A DNA stretch of 64,000 bases from Paracoccidioides lutzii Pb01 (lineage: Eukaryota > Ascomycota > Eurotiomycetes > Onygenales > Ajellomycetaceae): NCBI RefSeq assembly GCF_000150705.2, contig NW_015440955.1, forward strand, positions 996,061 through 1,060,060, read 5' to 3'. The position numbers were made by a program, and so were the translations under genes. The notes under the pieces are model-generated. The model worked only from the letters and a program-made list of their open reading frames with translations. It had not been told where the DNA came from and made no database searches. Shown here in pieces: positions 1 to 9,737 of this stretch (its first letter is position 1; every line of letters starts with the position of its first letter).

Positions 1-489
1 ATTCATTCTTGTTATATAATAGGACTAACCTTTAGTTTTTAAAGCTTAACCCTCTACAGACTCTACTTTATATGAAGAGCAGATATTGACTATTGATTCT
101 AGACTAGCACTGAAGCTATGTCTCAGCTAGATTTGATCAATTTTGCACTGAGAATCAGATCATTGCTCTCTACATATCATCATATTTCTCTCATTTTCTT
201 TAACTATTAGATGTTAGCTGCTTTTCACCTCTGAAAACTGCATACAGACAGCAGGTGGAAAACTAAATGTGGCTTAGGATTAATCATATTAATAAGAAGG
301 AGTTTTTGAGTCTCTATCTTGTAGCTTAAATGCAGGCCCTGATTGAGAGCAATATCAAAAGCAGTTTTAGAGCTGCTCAGCTGGTTCTATATAATACTGA
401 GCAGGTTCTCTCATAGTTTAATACTATAATACATACCCTCACCTCCTCAGGAACCTCTTACAGCTCCTAGGCCTCCTGGGCTATAGTTA

Positions 490-890
490 CATCATATAAT
501 ATACATCAATTGGAGCAGCAGGATAAGAAAGTTAAAGGATATATTAATTACTATATGCAAAGCCTACTCAGTCTAATCAATTATGCTCTAAGTCAACTGG
601 TCAAGAGGTATCAAATAACAATACACAGTGCTACTATTCTAGTAATTGAAAACAGAGAGTTAAGAACTACAAATGCTAAACAAAAGAAGAAGTGAGAAAG
701 AGGCTATATGTATGTAGCTCAAAAGAGTGCTTTGAGAATTAAAGAAGACTTGAATTATATATAAAGAATTAATGAATGAGAGCAGAGAGTAGTTGAAACT
801 GCTGAGTCATGACCATAAAAATGTGCAGCACTACAGTGTAGTGTATGTAAAATTATTGAGCATATTGCTCATACATGCTCTAAGTATATA
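490..890 (+). mobile_element. Decayed transposase-like fragment with zinc knuckle
   Basis: The + strand reads through about 60 codons (510-695), then continues past stops to an intact CX2CX4HX4C knuckle at 837-878 (Cys, Cys, His and Cys codons all preserved). A charged linker followed by a CCHC knuckle resembles the C-terminal end of fungal pogo/Fot1-type DDE transposases, but could equally be a gag tail from another retroelement. The stretch shares the AT-rich, CpG-poor composition of the retroelement that follows and lies outside its left LTR, so I treat it as a separate older insertion cut by that element or by the window edge. The family assignment is weak. Bases 1-490 have the same composition and no readable domain. 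Confidence 0.4.
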
Positions 891-989
891 AAAAATAATT
901 TATAATATAATTTGCTAGTTTTTCTTTATAGTTGAGACTTTGAAGGCATTCTTATTGTACAGTAGAGAAGAAAGTGGCTGACTCATTTA

Positions 990-1428
990 TGTGACTGACT
1001 TACTTATCAATTACATTATATTTATACTATTTATCAAAGCACTTTAGAATCAGCACCTTCTAGAAGATCAGCATCATCTCAAAATTCAGTATTCAAGATC
1101 AGCACAGATCAGCACTTCTCAAAAATCAGTTCTTTAACATCAGTACTTTCTAAAGAATAGAATCAACACTTCATAAAAATTCAGATCACTGTATTGCTAA
1201 TTTCTCATTTCATGAAAGATTAGAAATAAAATCTATTGCTACTCATTTATATATATAAACACTCTGAATTCTCAAAGTTCCTTCAAAAGATTTAGTAATT
1301 AGCTACTATTCAATTCTATATATACATTTCATTCATAATTATTCTCTTTTCTTTATAGCACTTATAGCATCTATACACTTACTCTATTACAACTTTAGTT
1401 ATAGAGCTTCTTATACTTTCTTTTGACA
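990..1428 (+). repeat. 5' LTR of the chromovirus
   Basis: This copy aligns with 7716-8246 along nearly its whole length, with differences mostly C/T and A/G transitions. It starts TGTGACTG, matching TGTGATGC at the 3' copy, and ends near TTTGACA. It lacks about 90 bases near its start that the 3' copy has. The boundaries are by eye and good to within about ten bases; no target-site duplication was recognisable. Confidence 0.8.
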
Positions 1429-2089
1429 CTTAGTTCATTCACTTTAATATTCTTATAGTTTCTAACCACTTTAAGAGAGATTGTCTATTAAGTCTATAAT
1501 AATAAGTTCAAAATATAATTTATAAACTGATACCTCACATATAATATTTAATAAAAAAGTATATATAGAAGAAATCTTCTATGAACAATCATCAAGTCTT
1601 ACTTCAGAAAGAAACACTGAAGTACCTATTATATCAGTTAGTGAAGAGATTTAAGTAGTTCAATAAGAGTAAGGACAGCAAGAGATATACAAAAAAGTTC
1701 TCAAACTACAACAATAAGTTAACACAATTAGTGCAAAACTTCAAATCTCTAAGAGTAAGCAGCACAGAGCAGAGTCAACAGATCACACTATTAGTATCAA
1801 TTTTACTTTTTTCAAGCCTTATTCTGTACTAATTCAAAAATTCTCAAATGAGTTTAAGACAAAAAGTCTCAAGAAACTATAAGATTTTATCTTCTCAAGC
1901 TTTGTCTTTTATATCTATCAAGGATATTACTTTGGAAATAATGATAAATGCAAGATTTTTGAAGTAGTAATATATTTTAATACTAAACTACAACAGAAAT
2001 AATAATAATACTATATCAAACTGAAGATATCAATTATCTGGAATGAATTCTATAATTAGATTCATACTAAAATCATCAATTCAGATAAT

Positions 2090-2525
2090 GTAAACCAGGA
2101 CTATGAGTTGAAGTATCAGACATTGAGGTAATCTAAAGGTTAAATCATTTATAACTTTATGTCTACTCTTTAGTTAATTGAGAATTATCTCCTTGAAAAA
2201 TATAGTGATCATCAGTGAAAGATATATCTATTTGATAAGATTCTACCCTCTCTTCATGCAGAATTTGAGAAATATGCAGTCAAGCTATGAGATTTCTCCT
2301 ATGATGCTTTTATCATAAAACTGACTATTGTGAAGAGCAACATTTCAAAGAATATCACATCAGTAAGTACAACTACACAATAAAAGAGTGCTACTCAAAA
2401 AAAAAATTCACATGATAATACATCAACAGCACTCAAAAAAGAAAGCTAAAAATACAAGGAGTACTCTGATACTTAATGTGATGTTTATCAAAGCTTTATA
2501 TACTTCAATGCAGACTGTAAGACTC
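2090..2525 (+). pseudogene. Gag remnant with mutated zinc knuckle
   Basis: The + strand, read through stops, gives a retrotransposon gag-type helical segment (about 2100-2340), then a basic linker and a CCHC knuckle at 2479-2520. In the knuckle the first and last Cys remain (TGT), while the second Cys and the His read TAT, each one G-to-A or C-to-T step from TGT and CAT. This is a direct trace of transition-type decay and supports the assignment to gag. Confidence 0.7.
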
Positions 2526-2734
2526 AGAAGGACAAGCTCATTAAAGACAAATTCTCAACTTTAAAGTCTTCACCAAAGCTCTTATTCAAATCAAATCTAA
2601 AAAAGGTAAAAAATAAATAAGAAATATTATTCATACTGTAATGACAACTATTAACATATTCAAAAGCTAGTAATCACTAAGTCTATTCTTTCTTCTTTTT
2701 ATTTAATTCTAATACTAACAGGAGATATATCAAT

Positions 2735-4580
2735 TCTCATTCTTATAGATTCTGAAGCTCAGGCAAGTTTTATCGATAAATTCTAAGCTAAATCACACAA
2801 ATTGTAATCAACAAAGTACATATCATGCAGAATAGAGAGATTTAATAATCATCAAATACACTTATTTAAAATTATCAATCTAAAAGTAGAAGTATCAGAT
2901 AACAAGGAAACTATAATCAGAGAATCTTACTTCTTTTATATTATCAAACTTTCAGGCTATGACATGATACTAGAATTTTCTTAGCTCAAATAGCTCAATC
3001 TTCTCATTGATTAAAAGGATGAAGAATTCTATTTCTGTCAAATATCAAACAATTAAGAGATAGCCCTAAGTGTGACAAATGCTGCTAATGAATTACTTAC
3101 TAACACTTCTAACTATGTACTTATAATAGTATCTGTCTCAATCTCACAGGCTACTGAGTCTTTCTCTGAAATGTTAATACTGTCAGAAGTTAGCTTATTT
3201 GCAAATACAGCTTCTATCAATAACCTGTTTGACTATGCTCAATCATATGTGTATCTTTTCTCTGAGAAAGATATGTCCAGTGCATTTGTACCTGATGCAG
3301 AGTATTTAATTAACCTTGAAAAAGAAGTCAGATTCTCATTTATATTTATCTATAATCTCTCTGAAACAAAGCTGAAAACTCTTTAGAACTACTTAGATAA
3401 TGCACTAGAAAGAGGCTAAATATTTTCTTCTCAAAGCTCTGCAGATACTTTTATTCTCTTTGTTTCAAAGAAGAATAAATATCTATAACTCTGTGTAAAT
3501 TATAGAGATCTGAATTATCTCACAATCAAAAACAGATATTCATTATCTCTTGTAAGTAAGATGCTAAATAAACTCTCTGAAATATAAGTCTTCTTCAAGA
3601 TTGATCTTAGAAATACTTACTACAAAATATATATTCAGTGCAGTGATACATGAAAAACAATATTCTATATATGATATAGTCACTTTGAGTATAATGTTAT
3701 ATTTTTTAAGCTCACAAATGCTCCTGCTATCTTTCAAGTCTATATAAACTACACTCTAGCAAACCTTCTTGATATATACTATGTAATTTATCTAGATAAT
3801 ATTCTTATCTATTTAAACTCAATGAATGAGCATAAGATACATGTACAAAAGGTCTTTGAACACTTAGACCATATGAATCTGTTTATAAAATACACTCAAT
3901 GTGAGTTCGTCAAAAACAAACCTCCTTCTTAGGGTTTATTATTAGACCCTAGGGTATTAAAATAGAATCAAATTGAGTGGCAATTATTACAGAATGATTA
4001 GTTTCAACTAGTGTTAAGAAAGTTTAGACTTTCTTGAGATTTGCAAACTTCTATTTCTACTTCATTGAAAACTACTTCAAAATTGTAAGACTCTTCTTTA
4101 ATCTTATGAAGATCTTAAAAAAGGAAGGACAAAACCTGTAGTTCACATAAACAAAAGATGCTCAATGCACTTTTGATAATCTAAAAGAACACTTTATATG
4201 AGCTTCTCTACTTATTCATTTTAACTCAAGCTGAGAAACTCAGATTGAATCTGATACCTCTACAATAGCAGTAACTGCTATTATCTTTCAAAAACAAAAT
4301 AATAATCAATGATACTTAATTGCATTCTGATTTTGTAAACTTTTAAATGCAGAAATATAATATAATACTTATAATAAAAAACTCCTTGTAATTATTGCAT
4401 CTTTCAAAAATTGATATCATTATCTGAAAGAGAGTCAATATTTAATTTGTGTCTATTCTGATCATATCAATCTTCAGTATTTCATAATAACTAAAATAAT
4501 AAATCAATGTCAATCTAAATGAGCAGAAGTATTATCAGCATATAACTTCATTCTGCATCACTGCTCAGATAAATAAAATT
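2735..4580 (+). pseudogene. Pol remnant: protease, reverse transcriptase, RNase H
   Basis: The protease active-site region is at 2748-2759. The RT covers about 3450-3930; recognisable blocks include LCVNYRDLN, NRYSLSLVSKML, YSHFEYNV, LTNAPAIFQ and the catalytic YLDN at 3789-3800, where YLDD is the family norm. RNase H follows, with a recognisable YSDHINLQYF block around 4450. Stops replace the Trp of the DTWKT-type motif and Arg/Gln elsewhere. Homology is to Ty3/gypsy pol; the RT would be catalytically dead even without the stops. Confidence 0.85.
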
Positions 4581-5179
4581 CAGTTAATGAATTCAATCAC
4601 TATGTAGATTATATTGACTCTTTTCATGATGAAATCATACTTTCTACCTTGCAACAGAAGTTTCATCAGTGTCAAACAGAGTTAAAAATTTAACTCTTAT
4701 GAAAAACTTACAACTTTTGTTAACTGTATACAGATCTATAATCAAGAGCACACACTCTGCATAAAATCTCTTAATTTTAATACTCTGAGCTTTAAATCTC
4801 TCTTAAATCTCACTTTGAATACAAATTTTCCTTTATTACTGCATCAGATGCTCACTCACAAGCTCACATCACACTCATCAGAATCACTCAATACACTGAT
4901 CAGAAAACCTCTGAGAGAGGAAAATCTAGTTTCAAAAAAACATGTTAAGAATTGAGATATTCTCAGATTGCTGATTAATACTACTACAGTCTTTGAATTA
5001 GTATATATAGATATATCAGAGTCTCTCATTTCTTTTCTTGTTAAAGTACAGAACTTAGACTTCTTTGCAATAGTAAAGAAGTAGAAGATAAGAGATAAAG
5101 ATATAATCTTGAGTAGTGATATATTCTAAATCATCTCAAAAGACAGTCTACTTCAGGCAAATAATAGAGTCTATATTTC

Positions 5180-6440
5180 ACTGCAACAAGCACTGATCAA
5201 AGAGATAATTTATATCAATCATGATAACTCACAAGAAAGTCATTTTAGTATAAAATAGTCTATTGAGTGTGTTCAAAGTAAGTACTATTAGCATGATCTT
5301 ACCCAGAATATTACTAAACATATTTATACTTGTGATACTTATCAGAGAGTGAAAGTGCACTGTTACAAACAGTATGATGAACTTAACTCAATTTCAACAT
5401 CAATCAATTTATAGCAAATTATCACTATGAACTTCATTATTGACCTCCCAGTTATCACCTGGCTAAACAAGATTTATGATATAATCCTTGTCTTAATTAA
5501 TGCCTTAATCAAATATGTTCTATATATTTCATATATAAAAGATATTACTACAGAAAATCTTACAAATATTATCTATATTCATGCTTATAGCATCTTTAGT
5601 GTCTCTGAAAATTATATTTCAGATAGAAGAGCTCTTTTCACAAGTTGATATTGATCAACTCTCTGCTATCTATTTGAGATCAAATAAAAACTATTCACAG
5701 CCTTTCATTCATAAATAGATAATTAAACTGAATATCATAATCAAATATTGAAGTATTATCTTCAATGCTTTATGAATTTCTATCAGAATGACTAGGGTAG
5801 ATAACTGTCTTTAGTGCAGTTCATCTATAATAATTCATAATATAGTTTAATCAATGAAGTTTCAACTTATACACTTCTTGACTACAGACCTGCTCTTTAG
5901 ATTAATGTCAGTAATTCACTTTATTCAAGCTCAATTGAGATAATCAATCAGGCTAAAGAAATACAAGCAATATGAGAAAAGATTCAAAAATAGCTGAAGA
6001 AGATCAAGACTATGCAAAAGACATACTATGACTTCAAACACAGTACAAAGTGCTTTCATATGAGGGACTGAATACTTCTCAATGTAAAGAATTTCTACAT
6101 GCTTTATCTTACTAGAAAATTGAATTATAAATTTATTAACTCTTTTTAAATCATTGAATCTTGAAATATATAGATATACAAACTCTCTCTTTCATACTCA
6201 ATGTGCAATATTCACTCTGTTTTTCATATTTCATTGTTTGAATCTTATAAAATTAGATATGATACTACTCCACCTCTAGTATCATAGCTAGTGAATAATA
6301 AGGAAGAATTTCAAGTTGAGAAAATATTAAAGAAAGAGAAATACTAGAGTAAAAAATGATACTATATACATTGAAAGAGCTATAAATCTTCAAATAATAT
6401 ATGAGAATCTCTTGAAAATATTCAAGAGACTGAGGTATTT
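5180..6440 (+). pseudogene. Integrase and chromodomain remnant
   Basis: The HHCC region has His codons near 5218 and 5252, an intact Cys codon near 5329 and a Cys-to-Tyr change near 5338. The integrase core follows, with a clear SDRRALFTS block at about 5620-5645, read as part of the longest surviving open frame (5427-5648). Downstream, a HSVFHISLFES block (about 6198-6235) is the gypsy segment that links the integrase to a chromodomain, and 6325-6430 reads as a decayed chromodomain: an aromatic-rich YYIH(W)K segment, then SNN(T/I)(W)ESLENIQE, with Trp codons turned to TGA. This places the element among the chromoviruses. Confidence 0.75.
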
Positions 6441-7700
6441 GATATTTTTAAACAATAGGAATTACAGCAACAAGCATGCTAAACTCACTCTGAAAAGTAT
6501 ACTAAGTACTAATTCTTTCTCATATATACATTCTTTCTACTACTTTTTTTCAAATGAGTTTTTTTTTTTTGTAATTTTAATAAGGCAAGTAAGGTATTAA
6601 AAATTATCAAGTCTTTAGAAAAAATTCATTTCACTATTGTCTGAACAAGTCAAAGACCCAGATACACATCTCTAATTCCTTCTAACTTAATTTCTATTCA
6701 TAATTATTACAGTTATCATATACTGTTCAAGAACAGTAATTCTTCTCTTTAAGCTCAATACTCTTTTTCTCAATCAACTCAGAGTTCTCTATCTCATACA
6801 ACTTTTTTCTTCATATTCTCTCACTTCTCATTCTCAGAGAACACTCCTAATACATCTGTAGTCTTAATTCAGTGCTGAGTATGATAGACAACATTAATCA
6901 AGACAGTAGCATAAGCTTTCACTGAATGAACAGCATGAGAGATAACTATCAACACTGCTATCAGATGCAGCAGCTTGACTCAATAATGTAAGATCTTCAC
7001 TGATCTCACTCACTCTGCAAAAAACAGAAAGTCTCAAAGAGCAAGCAACTGACTTAACTTAGAAGAGAAAGCAAGTTAGATAAATAATTATTAGTTATCA
7101 CAATGAGCAAAGAAGCTAAAGATGTACTATACTCACTCAGATACATAGATTATATATAAAATGACAAGAATTACAGTGTTTTCCACAGCAGGAATAATCA
7201 TACATCACGGACAAACTACTCAGCTTGAGCAAACATTACTTATAGAGAATATCTCTAAGACAAAGTCAGTCACATAATCAAACAATTATAAGCTATCATT
7301 TAGTAGATCTATCAAACTATCATCATATATGTGATGTTGTCAAATGCACTAAAAAACAAAAAAGCTTACTTAAAAAATATAAGAATTGATTTTATTATAT
7401 TGACAAAAGCAAGAAAGAAATGAGAAAAGCTTTATGATCAGAGACAGCAGTAACTGGAAGGAGTTTATAATGATTCTAATTGTGAGATTGTAAAAGAAAA
7501 AAAGTTTAAAAGTAAAAGATACTTTCTCTCTTCATTCTTATAGCAATAAATACTTTGATGGCAATTATCTCACATAATCAGTCCCTCAATATCACTAAAT
7601 AAGCATTATAAGTATTATCTTTATATCAACAAATACTTCATACTCACACCTCTATATTCAAAATCAACTATCTTTCAGAGCTGCTGAGATTAGCATCTAT
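6440..7700. other. AT-rich tail between chromodomain and 3' LTR
   Basis: No domain is readable on either strand. Composition matches the rest of the element. It may be untranslated 3' sequence of the element or contain a further nested fragment. Confidence 0.5.
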
Positions 7701-7715
7701 GAAAGAGGGGACAAC

Positions 7716-8246
7716 TGTGATGCTAAAGCTCTCTATACTAGCTTTTTATCCTTACACTGCTTACTATACTGCTTATCAAAGCACTTTAGAATCAGATACT
7801 CTTGGTTCTCATATTCACTTATTAAAACATTTATCTTCATATTGCTTATCAAAGCACTTTAAAATCAGCACCTTTTACAGAATCAGCATCATTTTAAAAT
7901 TCAGCATTCAGAATTAACATAGATTAGCACTTCTCAAAAATCAGTTCTTTAGCATTAGTACTTCCTAAAAGATAGAATCAGCTCTTCATAAAAATTCAGA
8001 TTATTATATTATTAATTCTTCATTTTATGAAAAATTAGAGATAAAATCTATTACTACTTATTCATATATATAAACACTTTGAATCTTCAAAGTTCTTTTA
8101 AAAGATTCAATAATTAGCTACTATTCAATTTTACATATATATTTTATTTATCATTATTCTCTTCTTTTCATAGCACTCACAGTGCTTATATACCTACTCT
8201 TTTATAATCTTAGTTATAAAGCTTCTCATGCTTCCTTCATTTGAAT
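7716..8246 (+). repeat. 3' LTR of the chromovirus
   Basis: It begins TGTGATGC immediately after the purine tract at 7701-7711, the expected plus-strand priming site, which fixes the start well. Within it the motif GCTTATCAAAGCACTTT occurs twice (about 7768 and 7843), whereas the 5' LTR has one copy, so this LTR carries an internal duplication or the other a deletion between the repeats. The end near 8246 is approximate. Confidence 0.8.
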
Positions 8247-8640
8247 AAGATATTTAAAGTAAGTCTAATTTATGTAGAACTTAATAAATAAAAATGATTG
8301 AATTAAAGAACTTTCTCAACATAAGTAAATATTGTAGAGTTAAAACAACTTATTATCAGATTCAAGTAGAGAAATTCCTCACTATTAAAGATGTCAATAG
8401 AAAAATCAAGCAGTATAAGAATAATAAAGCTGAAAAAAAGCAGAATAAAAAACAATAAAAACTTGAAGTTGATCTCATGAAAATTGACAATAACTTACTC
8501 ACATCACTAACAGAAAAGGAATTAAATCAATTTAGAGATAACACACATACTGAGAATGATGTAGATAATCTTTTTATTATAGATTAGCTACTGATTGTTG
8601 ATATAGAGTGTAATAATGAGGATGTGATTCAAGATTTTTA
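8247..8640 (+). mobile_element. AT-rich fragment outside the 3' LTR
   Basis: Between the 3' LTR and the composition change at about 8640-8700, the + strand has a Lys/Asn-rich, coding-like run around 8370-8600 with few stops and no recognisable motif. It is probably part of the transposon into which the chromovirus inserted, possibly the other side of the fragment seen at 490-890. The identity is unknown. Confidence 0.35.
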
Positions 8641-9737
8641 TCATTTTGGTGTTTTAATCATTTTGATGTGGTGCACCTACATAAGGTGTGTGAAATTATA
8701 TATTAATCGTGCCACTGTACAACCCTGCCGGATTGGGTTAGTCTTGAAAAATTTTCAAATCCCTAGATAGATATTTCAATCGTTACTATATCTGTGCAAA
8801 CCTAAAGAATTTCCATATATTGACACATTCTGCATGTATGCATGTGCCAGAAGGGGACATGGCAGAATGGCGTTGCCACTGTCCCGACTCCTGGGTGTCG
8901 GAGCAGATGGGCTGCTGGATGATTAACTATCTAGGTAGTTAACTACCAGCGGTGTATCCAGAGAAACTTTGTTTCTTGATGCTGTTATTTAGCCTAGTCG
9001 TTCTACTCAGACACTCAGGGATGTTACTTAGCCCCACGAATGCCAACAGAATGATTCCATGACCCTATAATTCTCACACTACGATTCATATGAGCTATTT
9101 CAAAATCCAAGGCGAATATACCTTCTTCATCCGGTTTCACAAGGAAAGTTTTGCTTAATTTATTGATACTCGTAAACATCTCAAGCTAAAAGCTAGAGAA
9201 AATAAGGGCAATTGACCCATAAATTTCGTCTCGTCATAACATAACACAGCCATTCGTGGACCGGACTTCGTAACGTCATAAAAACATCCATCATCATCTC
9301 ATAATAGCAGACATGGTAGTATGTAGTGCTAGAGATGCTTCCATAAGTTGAAACAGAAAACGTCAAAACATTCTTCAAACATTCTGGTGGCAATTGGCAA
9401 AGACAAAAGATGCAACGCTAGACAGTGTGGGCCAGGAAAGAATAACGAGCATGGATATCGTTCCTGAGCATACATTGAGTAAAAGACTTACTTTCTCATC
9501 AAAGTTAACAGATAAAAGAATTGGCGGATATCTTTACCCTTGATGCGGAATATTTCAATACAACACTTTTGTTATCTTACTGTGAGTCGTTATCCATTGG
9601 CCGTAACTGCATGTGACTGGCGATCCGATACGAGCACAGGCCCTTGTTGGAAATTTGTAGACAAAGTTCATCAAATTAACCTTCCACCGAGAGCTGATTG
9701 TAGAGACCAAGACAAAGTCAACAACCTCTTTAGGCCA
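8641..9737. other. Gene-free boundary region
   Basis: Composition shifts here from CpG-poor AT-rich DNA to normal genic DNA within about 60 bases. I see no gene; short open frames lack homology or codon character. A perfect 14-bp palindrome GGTAGTTAACTACC lies at 8934-8947. The last few hundred bases are likely 3' UTR of the RRM gene. Confidence 0.5.

Larger units (their letters stand above)
990..8246 (+). mobile_element. Ty3/gypsy chromovirus LTR retrotransposon, mutationally destroyed
   Basis: Two similar LTRs (about 990-1428 and 7716-8246) bracket a full set of gypsy domains in canonical order on the + strand, all broken by stops. These are a gag core around 2090-2340, a CCHC knuckle at 2479-2520 whose second Cys and His codons have become Tyr, and a protease site at 2748-2759 (Asp-Ser-Glu-Ala for the usual Asp-Ser-Gly-Ala). 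RT runs over 3450-3930, with YLDN for YLDD at 3789-3800, and RNase H over about 4170-4570. The integrase HHCC region lies at 5215-5345 and the integrase core at about 5420-6100. A chromodomain-like segment sits at 6325-6430. A purine tract (7701-7711) lies directly before the 3' LTR. Stops stand mainly where Trp, Gln or Arg is expected, and CpG is almost absent, as expected for RIP or methyl-cytosine deamination. No protein can be made from it. Confidence 0.9.
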
